64,000 bases of DNA. Origin: Dentipellis sp. KUC8613 (taxonomy: Eukaryota; Basidiomycota; Agaricomycetes; Russulales; Hericiaceae). The DNA is taken from contig NSJX01000011.1 in the NCBI GenBank assembly GCA_002286715.1, forward strand, positions 70,106 through 134,105, in the 5' to 3' direction. Within the stretch, counting starts at the first letter, position 1; each line of letters begins with the position of its first letter. Shown in pieces: positions 1-11,722 of the stretch. The notes beneath the pieces are model-generated. The model ran no database searches. It saw nothing but the letters and a program-made list of their open reading frames with translations, and was not told the DNA's origin. The position numbers and the translations under genes are program-made.

Positions 1-376
1 AAGAGGTCGACAGAGGCTGCACCCACCAGCTTGCCGACCGTCGTAAGGAGATCTGACTTTCGTGGCCAAAAACGGTGTTGACGTTAAAGCCAGAAACTTG
101 GAGGAAACTGGGGCAAATTTAGACATGTTTTGGCCAAATTCGAAAGCACAAGATGTCAGGGATCTATGTCCTAATTCAGTAACTCTGTCTTGCTCTAAAC
201 CGCCACAACGGCATAGTAGGTGTTGCCCGCTGCAGCAGTCTGGACACCGGATAACCTCCTGAATATAAGACGTTAGTGTTTATTTATGAAAGTGCTCTTT
301 CGTACGCATGCTTACCGTGCTGGAACCTGACCAGGCCAGGAGATAGACTCCTTAAAGCAGCGCGCTGCTATACGCG
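1..376. other. upstream region of the Eaf1 gene
   Basis: No coding region is supported here. The only open frame of note begins with GTG and shows no recognisable domain. The segment probably holds the promoter and 5' leader of the forward gene that begins at 377. Confidence 0.5.
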
Positions 377-3300
377 ATGGACCGTCCTCCAATGGGGGAT
401 GCAGAGAGGCGCCTTGCAGAGTTGTTGGTTGAGGAACGCGTAGCGCAGCTCGAGTATGTGGATTCTCTACCCTCCGGCGGGTCATCTGTCATGTTGACAA
501 TTATACCAGGGAGATATCCCGGAGGCGAAACGGTCTATTGCGCGAAATGTTCACTCTATTGCAGAGACGGCATAATATTGGCGAAGTGATTTCCTTCCCC
601 GGGGATGGAGAAGTTGATGGAACAGAGACTCTAGCGTTTCTTGAGAGGTTCGACCTGCAAAAGCAGTGCGTACTTCATCCCGTGGCTTCATGTTGTAGCA
701 CTGACAGCCTCCACCTCAGCCCTGACTCAGGGAGCGTAAGCATGCTAACAGACGAGGACCTCAATGTTCCTCTTTCGCTTGAACAGCTCAAAGTTCCCAC
801 TCCAGAGCCGAGCTCAGATCCTGAACCTATTACGAAGAGTGGCACTGTTCCGTCCACCCCGCCTTCTGCACCTTTGGTTCGTGAACATGACGAAAAGCCT
901 CTAGTTGCGCAGATGCCACTGCCTGCAGATGTCTCACAACCCTCTCCTACGAGCGTGCACGAAGAGGCTCCGATGCCACCCGTTGTGGTCCCTGTCGATG
1001 GGGATTTGGACATAGGCAAGCCAGAGCTTGCAGCAGAACCAGCATTAGTCAATCTTCAGGATTCTTCCCAACAAGAGACTGTGCCGCCTACTGACGAAGA
1101 AGTTGAGGTCATCGCAACATCCGAGCCCGAAGCTGAAATAGCTATCGAGCTCGACGATGCTCAGCCGCCTGATGTTTCAGGCTCGCCGTTGCACCCGCAG
1201 GATGACCCTGCCGAAGTCATACAGGCAGAGGCCGCAGAAGTACCTCCTGTGCCATCATCTACAATCCCTACACCACTGGTAGAACCGACAGAACCTGCGA
1301 AATCTGCAAGGTCCGCGGAGCCCCCGGAGTCCATAGAACCCATCCAACCTGCAGAACCTGCAGAACCGCCGTCAGCATCGTCAACCGACGTTGTCAATCT
1401 TCCTGAAGTTCAACCTTCCCAAGGTATCAATCCACAAGATACTTTGCTTGTTCCAGCGAAGGCAGACCAGTCGTTGCTACCTGATATGGCATACTCCAGC
1501 GCAGAGTATCCCCCATCTCCCATCACCTATCAACCTCCTAGTTTCCCATCATCTGTCACCGTCTCCTCTAATCTCACACCAATTCAAGGGCTGCCAGACT
1601 TTACCTTTCCTGAGATTGCAGAGGCCTCTCATGCAGCTGAGCCTGTATTGAAGAACAACGTGCACTTCACACTCAACCGGCACTATTCCGTCCCCTCGCT
1701 GAAGGTTCTTCCTGCCGAGTTTCAACGCAAGGGGAAACTCAGTAAGCAGCGGAAGCGTGACAAGGAGAGAGAAAAGGCCGAGAAGGGGTCGGACCGCGGT
1801 GATGGGCGCAAAGAGACGCGCGATGACTGGACTCCGATGGGTATCAACAAGTGGGGTGCTATCATGCGAGCAAATCCGTTGTGGAGACGGATGTCTCGAG
1901 CAACCAAATGTCTGAGCACGCATGAGTGGTCGGTAAGGCTTTCGATGTCCAGCCAAAAAAACGTTGGCCTGATGAATACCCGTTAGGTGGCGTTTGAAGA
2001 ACTTCGGTTCATTCGCACACTTGAGCGGATCGAGACGCTGAAGGATGCAGGTAGATGGAGCTATCGGCAACCCAAGAAACAGCGCGGCGTTGGAGGACTG
2101 AAGAAAACCCATTGGGATTATCTCCTAGACGAAATGGTACATCATGATCTTCGTCTTGTTCCAAGGGTGTTACTGAATGTCGCGCTCTTCACCAGAAATG
2201 GATGCGCACTGATTTCCGGGAAGAACGGAAGTGGAAGATAGCTCTCGCATACGAGCTATCAACCACCGTTCTTGAATGGCACAAGGCCGGAAATCAGGAA
2301 GAGAGGATGCGGCTCGGCCTAGTCGTCGATTGGCACAAGCCTCCAGTTCACGACGGCGAGGTATACGAGACACCAGAAGACCTCGACGATGAGCGCATGG
2401 AGACTGACGCGCTTGAGCAAGAGAATATGATGGCTGTTGATTACGGCTCTGATGATAGCGACGACGATCAAGAACAGGACAAGCAGGATGTCGTCGATGC
2501 GTTGGAGACGACGGCCCTCGTTGAGGATGCTCTCACACAAACTAATTCTGCGAATGCTGGTGAAGAGCCACTGTCCTCCATGTCCGAAATGATCAGACCC
2601 AAAGAAGAAGAGCTGGAGGATCCTTCGGTTCTCCGCGATAATGGGCAGGACGAGGCGATGCAAGTAGACTCAGTGCCAACGGAGGCTGTCCAGTCGACTC
2701 AGGATACGCAGCTCAGCGCTTCTTCGCATCCTGGTCTCAAGACGACTTCTCAAGATCCCATCCTCACAGCCAACCCTCAGGACCAACACAACGCATCGAG
2801 TATACATGCCCCTGCTTTGGCTACGAAGTCTCTGTCCAAGTCCAGCGCTTATCATCCACTGCGTACCCATATCGCATACTCTGATGAGCACCAACTTTTC
2901 CTTGATCTTGAGGACTTTCATTTCGGGAAGAGACACGAGGAGACTATTCCTGAGGGTGCATCAGATGCACCGCCAGCTGCCGCTGATCTCTCTGCTATAT
3001 TTCCTGACCTGCAGTGCTTTGGCCTCCTGGACGTCGCACCGGTGGCGGGCATTACCTCGAGCACGGATGGCAAGAAGAAGTCGGAGAAAAGAGACAGAGA
3101 CGATCCGCATAAGCGTTTAGAAGACACCACATATTCTAAGCTTACACCGCTTGGTAGGTTTATGCGCGAGAAGCCGACCCTACTTGGGATTTTGGAGCCC
3201 TCAAAACACTGGAAAGGAGACCATTGGTCCGGCATTGATGATGCACCTGTAGTGCCCGACATCGACGCGTCGGGCAAAGTTGACGACAGTCTCGGCGGTA

Positions 3301-4872
3301 CGGCTTTTCATTTTGCTGAAGAACGATCTTTATTCATTCCCATTCAGAGCTTTTCGATAACGCGAAGCCGACACCTGTTGTACTCGATGACGACACGGTA
3401 CTTTTCGGTGCCCCGCGCGAGCCGGCGAAACGTATCTTCGATACAGATTGGCCACCTGAAGACGATCTACTCATCAAGCGGCTAGCAGAGAAGTATCCTC
3501 GGAATTGGGGGCTCATCGCAGACGTATTCAACTCCACACGAGGCGCAATCTCTACAGAGAAGAGGCGAGATTGGGAATGCAGGGAGCGATATAGATTGAA
3601 ATGGCTGGTCAACGAGCGCGGGGACCGAGACGCAAATTCTGCTCAGAGTTCTTCCACGTCGGCGCCGGCTCGACCTCAGCCCCAGATGACAACCAGGAAA
3701 CGCTTAGCCAGTGTAAGCGTTTCAGCAGCTCCGAACAACGGTGCTTCGGCCCCTCCTGTCGAATCGAAGAAGCGTCGTAGGCATGTACTAATGCATGACA
3801 CTATCCGGAAAGGCATGAAGAAGCGTGAGGCTTCGCAGAAGTCTGGTGAGTAGTCGCCCTCCGATGCCAACTTTTCAATTGCTGATGAACTATTGCAGCG
3901 AACCCTCGGAAGCCGTCGGTGGTTCATGACACTCATGGCCAGTACAATAAAATGCCAAAACTCACCCCCGCCGAGCTGAGTAGGATGAAGGCCGACAAGG
4001 AGGCTCGCGAACAGCAAGAAGTCTTGATCAGGCGGCGAAATGAAGAATATGCTCGGCAACAAATGTACTCGGCTCAGAGGATGGCGGTGCAGGGTGCAGC
4101 TGTAGGCCACTATCCTTGTATCATCCAGAATTGTCTCACTCATTAATTTGTGTCAGGTCCAAGCTGCCGCTCCTGGAACTCCAAACGCTGCCGGAGTTCG
4201 GCAGCCCCCCAATGGCGTGCAGCATCACCAGACAGTACCCCAGATTCGCAGCCAAGTTAATATATCTCAGCAGCAGCGCGTGCCCGCGGCTGTGCCCGTG
4301 GCCAATCCCGCAGCAGCAGCAGCGGTGGCCGCCGCTCGCATGTCTCCACAGCAGCTGCTACAGGCCCAGCAGGCGGCCGTCCAGCAGCGGGCTCTCGTCG
4401 CCGCTGCCGCTGCCGGCAATGTCAATGTCAACCTCGCTGCTGGGGTTCAGAATGTAAATGGTCACTTGTCCCCCCCTTACGCCTCTAGAGCGGCTACATC
4501 TTCGCCAGCTGTTCCACAAACGTCTCCTCCACGAAGCTCGGCTACGCCAAACCCTCCTCGACCGGCGTCGGCTCAACAGCATGTAGGTGCGACCCAGGCA
4601 TCTCCCAATATGCACCAGACTGCTGTCCCTCGCCCGGGCGCCAACATGGCCCATTATTTCCCGATGGGGCCTAATGCACAGTTGACTACCGAGCAGGCTC
4701 TCCGTATCCAGCAACTTGTGGTGCGTTCCGATTCGTTCGCGAATCCCGGTGATGAGCTCGTCTTCTGACTATGATTTAGCAGCAGCAGCAACAACAGCGG
4801 CAGGCTATGCAGAATGGGCAAGCGGGACAAGCAAGTCAGACAGGCCAGCCCGGTCAATACCCGCAGTCGTGA
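377..4872 (+). CDS. EAF1: Eaf1/Vid21-type NuA4 scaffold (HSA + Myb/SANT protein)
   Basis: This is the likely platform subunit of the NuA4 histone H4/H2A acetyltransferase in the nucleus, about 1,370 residues. The first ATG is at 377. Exon 1 ends at 453 in a classic GTATGT donor; splicing to 510 restores the frame. A further intron at 1933-1986 removes an in-frame stop. An acidic/Pro-rich N-terminal half is followed by an HSA helix (about 1987-2300; motifs THWDYLLDEM and DFREERKWK), which in this family binds actin and Arp4. A Myb/SANT domain follows (about 3450-3610; DWPPEDDLLIKRLAEKYPRNW). The tail is rich in Gln and Ala and ends in a CAG/CAA-coded Gln run. HSA plus SANT without a helicase domain is diagnostic of Eaf1/Vid21 rather than Swr1 or Ino80. 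Internal introns near 2136-2196, 3300-3350, 3846-3898, 4102-4156 and 4721-4779 are inferred from frame changes. Confidence 0.88.
4721..4788 (+). other. last Eaf1 intron with tandem CAG acceptors
   Basis: The intron opens with GTGCGTTC at 4721. Its 3' end reads TTTAG at 4775-4779 and runs directly into CAG CAG CAG. Every unit is a possible NAG acceptor in the same frame, so choice of acceptor would only change the number of glutamines. Confidence 0.6.
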
Positions 4873-5145
4873 TACGCTATATTTTTATCTCATTGTCTCT
4901 TGGATCGGGTCCTGTGTGTGTATGTTTAGTGGTCAATATTATTAGCTGTGTCATCGAATTATGTTGTGTCGAAGCCTGGAACAGACGTGAACGTTTGAAC
5001 TACAAACAGGTCGGGGATCGGTGATGTTGTGTATGACGTCATGCAAATACTGGCTCTCGTCCAGCCTTCAATCAGCTACTATCTCTACAACCAACCGCGC
5101 TTCCTGTAACATATTCTAAACCTCCCAACACCCGAGTCGTATACT

Positions 5146-5489
5146 ATGTCTTCCCAAGTCAGTATCCCTCCTTCATGCCATCGATCGTGCTGAGAGGTGG
5201 CCAGGGAGATGCTTGGAAACAGAAAGAGCAGGGCGAGGAAGCCCGGTATGCGCACCAGAAGGTCCGTTGACATGTCCAACTGTGGCAGGTTGACCACAAA
5301 CGCTATGCCCTCGCTCACGCGCACCAGGAGCAAGAGCAGCTCCGTGCTCTGAACGCGGCTCAGGCTCAGAAGCAGGAGAGCTCGCCGGCCCAGGGCGCGA
5401 AGGCGGAGATGGACCGCGACTTCGAAGGCGGCTTCGGCGGCCAGGAAGATTTGGAAGACAGATATGCCACGACGAGCGGCGAGCACTAA
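5146..5489 (+). CDS. small protein resembling mitochondrial F1 ATPase inhibitor (IATP)
   Basis: Three exons (5146-5157, 5205-5261, 5328-5489) encode about 77 residues. The middle of the protein is a charged helix with motifs GDAWKQKEQGEEARYAHQK and EQEQLRAL. It has the spacing of the inhibitory helix of IATP (Inh1), which blocks F1Fo-ATPase hydrolysis when mitochondria lose their potential. The C-terminus is acidic and Gly-rich. No convincing mitochondrial presequence is seen after the start (MSSQ), so either an upstream exon is missing or the protein is a different small heat-stable protein. For the second intron the 66-nt choice was preferred, because the alternative acceptor would give a 27-nt intron; both keep the frame. 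The assignment to IATP is an inference from a short stretch. Confidence 0.45.
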
Positions 5490-6005
5490 CTTTAAGGCTG
5501 AAAGATGTACGAGGACTGCCCCTGGACCTGATCTAAATATATGGAAATGCAACCACGATTCCAGTCAGACGTCGAAGGGAAGTTCAAGAAGACATCGGGA
5601 TTAATTTCTGACGGAGCAACCTGAATGACGCCCTTGATTGTAACTGGAATGTCCTCTATCGAAGTACTGCTGCGAATAGTTCGCGACCCATGCATACTGC
5701 ATATAAGTACTGTAAGCCGATACCGTATACCCAGCGACGACAAGATAAAATGTAGAGTGTCAAGGGGTGAGTACCAATGCAAAGAGGTACTGTGGCAAAT
5801 AATGATGGTACTACTTAATGAGCGAGAAGGTATATAATGTACTGATATACTGAGGTCCGATGATATCATATACTCATGAATAGTCCGTGGCGATGGTCAG
5901 GATGACTGAGCGACCCAACGTATATCTCACAACAACACTGCCCACTCCACGACATCGCCCTACAAGCGTCCAATGCGGGAATCAGTACTCTCAAGCCGCA
6001 GGCCC
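5490..6005. other. convergent 3' region
   Basis: This AT-richer stretch separates two converging genes and presumably holds both 3' UTRs and polyadenylation sites. Short open frames in it have no recognisable content. Confidence 0.5.
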
Positions 6006-8810
6006 TCACAGCGCTGGAGGCACAGTGATCTGCGGACCGGGTACAGGATCCCTCTTCGCAGCCGCAGCTGCCCCCGTTGCCGCGGCGCACGCTGGTGGAA
6101 CTGCCGCGTTGGACTCGACCCATGGGCTGAGGTACGAACAGGAGGCGATTGGAACGTAAGCACCCTTCGAGTCAGAGGGGTTGGCCCAGCCGTTGCCAAC
6201 GCTGACCGTGGAGGCTCCAGACGCGGTGAAGGTAGGGACCCCCAAGGTCGGAATGGTGCCGGTAGGCGTGTACAGAGGCAGCTGCGTGGCAGGACCATCT
6301 GCACCACTGATGGTTGTGGGCGGCCAGGCGAACTCCGACGACACTGCCGGATCAAGTTTCGCTGCGCCTTGACCACCGACTTGATTGGGAGCGAGAGGAC
6401 CAGAGAAGGGAGATGTGTTACCGCAGGTACCAGCGGCCGTCCGAGGGTCGGTGGGCATCCAGCCGTTCTGAAGACCGAGCTGGTAGGACCAGGCAGGCGA
6501 CTCAACCTTGCCAGTCACCGACGAATTACCAATCTTCCATGTCCAGAAGAACCAGTTCTGGAAGAAGGATGTCAGCATTCTGAAACGCCACTGCACAGCT
6601 ACCATATAGACCAACCTGGAGGGCGTCCATACTCGCCAGCGCGAACGACTTGATATCATTCTTCATGGCTTGATTCCAGTTCTGCCAATCGGTCCACGGT
6701 TGGCAGCTGCCAATAGCAGGCCAGTTCCCAGGGGTATACGTGCCCTCGTAGCGCGTACCCAGGCCCACACCATTGACGTAAAGACCACAATCGGTGACAG
6801 CGTTACTGAATTCACCAGCAGCGGTGAGGCCAAATGAACCCATCGAGGCATTCATCTGCGCGCCCCAGGCATCGCAAGGGGCCTTGATCTGCTGGTGCAT
6901 TGACTGGGACGACTGGGTGGAGAAGCAGAGGTAGGGGTGGTAATCCAGTGCGATACGATCAGCACCAGTCATGAAGCCCGACCACTTATCGAGACCCAGG
7001 AAGCCATCGTGATAAGAGACAAAGGGACCGTTTCCGGCGCCAGTTCCGCTTGCCTGTCGCACAAGGTTATAGGCCCTGACGTAGCTATAATGAAAACAAG
7101 TCAATAACGCCCAGAATATCAGGGTCCGGATACTGACTAGCGCGACAAGTTATCTTGACCAACGACAGGTGCTTGGGGCTCATTGGTGATGCCGAACATG
7201 ACAATAACATCCTTGTACTGGGGCTGGGAGATGAACTCGGCGATGATACGAATGTAGTCCAAGGAGCGCTGAGCGTTGGCCAAACCCATAGGTCCGTTCA
7301 ACATGTTCACCGTGCCGAGGCGACCCGAATGATTCCATCCGTTCTGGCTGCCGGGCACGGCGTGGAAGTCCAAGTTGATGCGAATTCCATACTTACGAGC
7401 CCAACCAATCGCCTTCAAGAAGTATCTGGACTACGAGTGAGCAGACAACTCGTGCATCTACGACGTGCACACGTACTTCCAAGCAGTCTTGGCGAGGAAG
7501 GGTTCACCATCCCAAGTCTCGATGGCCCAGAACGGAAGAGGAATGCGGACGAAGTTCAGCCCAGCAGCGGCAATTTCGGCGAAATCTTGCTCCGTCTATG
7601 ATGATTCGACATTTGGGATGACAGTACGAGGAATGTTCAGGAGGCACTTACGATGAAGGTCTGGTAGTGCTTCTCGAGTTGGCCAAGGCCACCGCTGGCG
7701 GTGTCAGCGGCCATCGCCTGACTGAGCGTCCATTCGTCGACAGCCGGGGTAGAAGAGTTTACGTATTTCTCGTAAAGAGCAGGCGCGCTGAGGATCGTGA
7801 TGAGAATAGCACCCAATAAGCGTCGCAAATAAAAACACACATAAACTAAAAAGGGAAGTTAGCTGCTTGAACTCGAAGGAGGAAATGGGGTGCTTACAGG
7901 CTCCGTCGTGAACCAACCACCAAGATTGACACTGGAGACAATTGACAGCGTACGGATGAGTCATGGAAAAGTACTAAGAAAAAATTTCCTACCCTCGGAT
8001 ACGATCGACGCCCCAATTGAAGGTCTCATTGAGGGCAGGCGACCAAGACTGCGGTCGGGCACCGTTGTTGAAAGGATCAGCGGGGTCATGGTACCAAATG
8101 CCGCCGAAGGAGTTCTGGTACGTGAATGTCGTCCCGTCGTCCATGGTGACTTTGCTGCCATCACCACCACTAACAGCAGCCCTGTTGCTCGGCGCGCCGG
8201 CTGAAGAGGTTGAAGCGGTGGGATCAGCCTTGGAGGGAGCGTCGGAGGCGGCGGCGCCCTTGGTCGAAGAAGAGTGGGGTTTGACGACCGCGAAATAGAC
8301 GGGAACGACCACCGCAACAATAATGATGATCAAACCTGCGATGGCAGATAGTATAATAATATTGCGTCGTGATTTGGCGGCGGGTGCAGCATAGGTCGCG
8401 TGTTTCTCGCTGAGATAGCGATTGCCGCCTAGCGGAGACATGGGCACACCAGGCTCGTCGTCGTAGCCACCCGTCTCGCGGGGATCGTCGTGGTACCTGC
8501 CTTCATCGCCGGGAAGGGGAGAGCCTCGGGCGGAGAGGGACTCGGGGTTGAGGGCAAAGACGGAGGAGTCGTTCTCCGAGACGGGGTTGGTACCGTAGGA
8601 CGTGAAAGAGTCCCTAACACTTGGACCACTGGCGGCGGCGCCCATGAAACGAGGGCGGGCAGCACCCCCCGGGAGCTGCTCGAATTCGAAGTTGTCGAGT
8701 TGGGGGGTGGAGGCGACCATGTCGCGTGAGTCGTAGGGGGTATCGTGTTCGGAGGGGTTGGGAAGGGGGTCGTAGGATACATCGCTCGCGGGTATGTTGG
8801 GACGCGACAT
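6006..8810 (-). CDS. type II membrane-anchored GH5 exo-1,3-beta-glucanase (ExgD-like)
   Basis: Predicted cell-wall glucan 1,3-beta-glucosidase of glycoside hydrolase family 5, probably subfamily 9. The ATG is at 8810 on the reverse strand, and the protein has roughly 760-790 residues in several exons. Residues 1-149 form a polar cytosolic tail. Residues 150-176 form one hydrophobic span, followed by a Ser/Thr/Ala-rich stalk and the catalytic domain outside the membrane. Recognisable GH5 features are VNLGGWFTTEP, FVRIPLPFWAIET, NLDFHAVPGSQNG, the acid/base glutamate in FGITNEPQAP, the nucleophile glutamate in AAGEFSNAVTDCG, and NWFFWTWKIG near the end. The C-terminus is Ala/Pro-rich. The topology matches Aspergillus ExgD and related plasma-membrane enzymes. 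It acts on beta-1,3-glucan at the cell surface, probably in wall remodelling. Confidence 0.88.
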
Positions 8811-9293
8811 TTTGAAGGAGACGTCGGGGGTGTATCGTAAACACTAACTCCGGAGATGAGCGTCTCGCCAGAGACCAATGAGGCTAATGACGTGAAACGG
8901 GAAAGGTAAAGACAGAGCCGAATGGAGGGGTGGAGGACAGGTGGAAAGCGCGAGGAGGGAGTAAAGAAAGGGAAGGGGAGGAGATGGGCGCGCGGAGGAG
9001 AGAGGTGTACTAGTGCCAACTTGCCCCTGCCAACCCCTTCGCTTCCCGCTAGACGGCTCGTGCACTGCTCCCACACCCGCGGCGTGACCAGCCCGTCTCC
9101 TCCTCCACATCGGCATCCTCGGCGCCGCGCCGTCCTCCTCTGTCTTCTGCCGCTCACTTCAACAGTTACATCCTCTTGCGCACCAACATCACATGCATCA
9201 CGCTATATTCATCCCACCCCAACATACAAATCGATACGTCAAACAGAATCCTCCTTCTCTAATCTGACACCCCGTCCAATCATCAGTCAACAT
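8811..9293. other. intergenic region between two reverse-strand genes
   Basis: Holds the promoter of the GH5 gene and the 3' end of the membrane-protein gene. Long open frames cross it on both strands, but they look like a by-product of GC-rich purine/pyrimidine tracts and show no domain. Confidence 0.45.
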
Positions 9294-11273
9294 TCAATAC
9301 CCGCTGCCAGCCCGGCTCGTTCTGTCCGGGTCATACAGCCCGTAGATGCTATACGTCGGGCTTCGATAGTCCGCAAAATCGGCCGGGTTCGTGTGCGCCA
9401 GCGCCATCTGCGCTAGCGACGGCATCGGCGGCGGCGACGGCACACGCGGGGGTTTATCGTCCGTCCGGATGCGAACTCTTGGCGACTGCTCGCCGACGGA
9501 CGCGCTGGGCTTGTCGTCTGGGGAAGTGACAGCGATGTGCTTCGACGCTCGGTAGTCTGATAGCATCAAATTCCCCAGTGCGGCGCTCGCCTCCGTCCCT
9601 GGGCTCCCGACCTTCTGGCCTACATGTTTCTTGACGGATCCGACATGTCTTCTGTCGCCTGCTATACTGAGCGAATCGTCAGGATACAACGTTGCCTCCG
9701 GCGACGGTGGCGGTGGTGACACTAGTCCCAACGCAGACGTCAGCGCCTTTGTATTCCGGTCGCGGCGATCTTCAGAGGGCAGATAAGGCATCGGTGGAAC
9801 GGCGTATGCAGGTTCTTCAAAGGGATTGGATTCCGTCGAGACATGTTTGGTCATAGAGGTCGAGGTGGAAGTGCGGAGGTAAGACCCAGCGCCATAAGGA
9901 GCCTTTATACGCTGTCGTCCCTGTGGCATTGTAGGCATCGACGGTGAACTTGCTTCAGCGTCAAGATAACCGTTCTCTGTCCCTTCGTACAGCGTTGTTC
10001 GCCTCCTGTCCAGATCCCGTGTACTTCGCCGCGTGCTCCAGCGTTTGCCTCGCTCATGCGCCAAACCAACGTTACCATCCGTCGTAGCATTTGGATTCCC
10101 AGAGCTGACGGCGATGCCGATGTTTTCGGCAGCAGCCTGGGGGTGGATCGAAGCAGGGTACAGCGAGACGGTGGACAGCCGGGATGTATTGCGCGCTGCA
10201 GCATGCTGCACGTGTTGTTCCACGGGTTGTGCAAACGTAGCCACCGTCGCGTGTTGTATCTTCACATCCTGTCCGGAGCGGATGTCGTCCCCGGCACGAG
10301 AGAGCCGTTTCAGAGTGGATGCAGTCAAGTCAGCGCCCCCGGCGGTACTCCTTGTGTCCGTCCCCTGAGAAGTCGCAGCAGGCTTGGGAAGGCCGGAATG
10401 GTACTGCGTCCATGTCCAGGGAACGGCATTGCTTCCAGGGCGAGAAGAGAAACGCTCCTTCCCGCCAAAAATAGGTGAGTCGTCAGTCCCCTTCTCGTTC
10501 GGGAAAGAGTCCTGTAGGATGGGTAACGAGGGTGTCGGATGCCAACGTTTCTTCGGACGATTACGGATTTTGATGACAACCAGAATTGCACCGATGAGAC
10601 AGGTTCCACCAAGAATGAGAAGGACAATTACAACAGTGGGAATGTGACGAGGAGTAGGCTGATTTGAATTACTTTGTTCGACGTTAGAAATGGCTTTCGT
10701 AGTGCTGGGACTGCTAGACTCAGAAGACACAGAGATCGTGGGAGAGACAGGTGACGTCCGCGCAGCGTCACGACTCGACGTTGATGCCACCATAGAATAG
10801 AACGCCGGCAGAGGAGTAAAAAGCTGCAGAGACGCAGTCACAGGTCGGGGGTTGGTGTTCTCCTTCGCGGACGCGACACTGCTAGGCGGGTCGCCGAGAC
10901 CAGGCTGGATCAGAGGGCTAGTGTGCACAGGTGCTGCTGGAGCAACAGGAGCGGGAGCGGGAGCATCATCACCAGTATCTGGCACAGGATCCGGTATGGC
11001 AGAAATTTCTTTTTGACTGTCATTGCTTGCGTTCTTACCGCCGACGGCAGTGCGGTTTTTACCTTTGCCTATCAGCGGTTTTCGGACTACCTCGCTGACC
11101 TCCGAATCTGGGGGCTGTTTGTCGGTATCTGTCGCGTGAGGAAAAACAAGATTCACGATGTTGGGTTTGGACTCTGCAGAACGACGCGACCTGCGAGAAG
11201 TGCCGCTAGCAGGGCAGTCTAGAACGGGGTCACCTGTACTGGTCGAGCCAGCGGGACAATGCTGATGAGGCAT
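9294..11273 (-). CDS. single-pass membrane protein with Ser/Thr/Pro-rich ectodomain (unrecognised)
   Basis: A single open frame of 659 residues starts at an ATG at 11273. Residues 1-210 are low-complexity and rich in Ser, Thr, Pro and Ala. Residues 211-236 form a clear transmembrane helix (IPTVVIVLLILGG and onward) followed by a basic stop-transfer stretch (KIRNRPKKRWHP). The remaining 420 residues are a polar tail with many Ser-Pro and Arg-Arg sites. The shape resembles Mid2/Wsc-type wall-stress sensors, but no WSC or other named domain is visible. There is no N-terminal signal peptide in this model. Either the single span acts as the signal anchor or an upstream coding exon was missed. Function unknown. 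Confidence 0.65.
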   Translation of the reverse strand: MPHQHCPAGSTSTGDPVLDCPASGTSRRSRRSAESKPNIVNLVFPHATDTDKQPPDSEVSEVVRKPLIGKGKNRTAVGGKNASNDSQKEISAIPDPVPDTGDDAPAPAPVAPAAPVHTSPLIQPGLGDPPSSVASAKENTNPRPVTASLQLFTPLPAFYSMVASTSSRDAARTSPVSPTISVSSESSSPSTTKAISNVEQSNSNQPTPRHIPTVVIVLLILGGTCLIGAILVVIKIRNRPKKRWHPTPSLPILQDSFPNEKGTDDSPIFGGKERFSSRPGSNAVPWTWTQYHSGLPKPAATSQGTDTRSTAGGADLTASTLKRLSRAGDDIRSGQDVKIQHATVATFAQPVEQHVQHAAARNTSRLSTVSLYPASIHPQAAAENIGIAVSSGNPNATTDGNVGLAHERGKRWSTRRSTRDLDRRRTTLYEGTENGYLDAEASSPSMPTMPQGRQRIKAPYGAGSYLRTSTSTSMTKHVSTESNPFEEPAYAVPPMPYLPSEDRRDRNTKALTSALGLVSPPPPSPEATLYPDDSLSIAGDRRHVGSVKKHVGQKVGSPGTEASAALGNLMLSDYRASKHIAVTSPDDKPSASVGEQSPRVRIRTDDKPPRVPSPPPMPSLAQMALAHTNPADFADYRSPTYSIYGLYDPDRTSRAGSGY

Positions 11274-11722
11274 TGCGCAACCTCGTCGAGCGACCGGCGC
11301 TGGTCAAAAGAGCGGATTTGTCCGAGTATGGCGGACAAGAGCCAGGGCGGTGCGGCGGGAAGGGGAGAACGCAAGAACTGACTAGGCAGTGGGAGGAAGA
11401 CGCGAGTTGAGTTGCCCGCGATTCTGGCCGACGCGACGGGTGCACGTGATGAAGCCAGCGCTTATGGTGTGGCTACGCGGGCGGCGACTTCGCCAGGTTA
11501 ACGTTATCCTCGTCTGAACCAATTTCCTGTGTCATTCGAGGCTCTCGTCTGTCGACGCACTTCTCGGCCTGTTGACGCGTCTTTTCATCTTCTAAGCCCT
11601 CTCCTGCGGCAATTGCAGCTTATCTCGTCATCGGCACCGTACTTCCTCCCAGTCCTCGACGCGTCGACGCGAATTGCCAGTCACAGCTTGACCACAATCC
11701 GCTAGCGCATTAAATCGTTAGG
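11274..11722. promoter_or_regulatory. divergent promoter, membrane protein / checkpoint mediator
   Basis: About 450 bp separate the two outward-facing starts. It contains one CACGTGAT element (11443-11450) and two ACGCGT hexamers closer to the forward gene (11575-11580 and 11659-11664). Confidence 0.55.
11575..11664 (+). promoter_or_regulatory. pair of MluI cell-cycle boxes (MCB) upstream of the Crb2-like gene
   Basis: Two perfect ACGCGT hexamers lie at 11575-11580 and 11659-11664, about 60-150 bp before the start codon. ACGCGA follows at 11665. ACGCGT is the established binding site of the MBF (Mbp1/Swi6-type) G1/S regulator. Binding here is inferred. Confidence 0.55.

Noticed and set aside
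62..262. Open frame before the Eaf1 gene
   Set aside because: It begins with GTG rather than ATG, is short and shows no domain; more likely promoter or upstream leader.
5262..5288. 27-nt second intron in the IATP-like gene
   Set aside because: Too short; using the CACCAG acceptor at 5322-5327 gives 66 nt, keeps the frame and completes the IATP-like helix.
5960..6505. Reverse open frame of 181 residues over the GH5 3' exon
   Set aside because: Shadow of the GH5 gene in another frame; no domain and Arg/Pro-rich composition.
8429..9157. 242-residue reverse open frame overlapping the GH5 N-terminus
   Set aside because: It overlaps the well-supported GH5 tail in another frame and shows only Pro/Ser/Thr-rich low complexity from GC-rich sequence.
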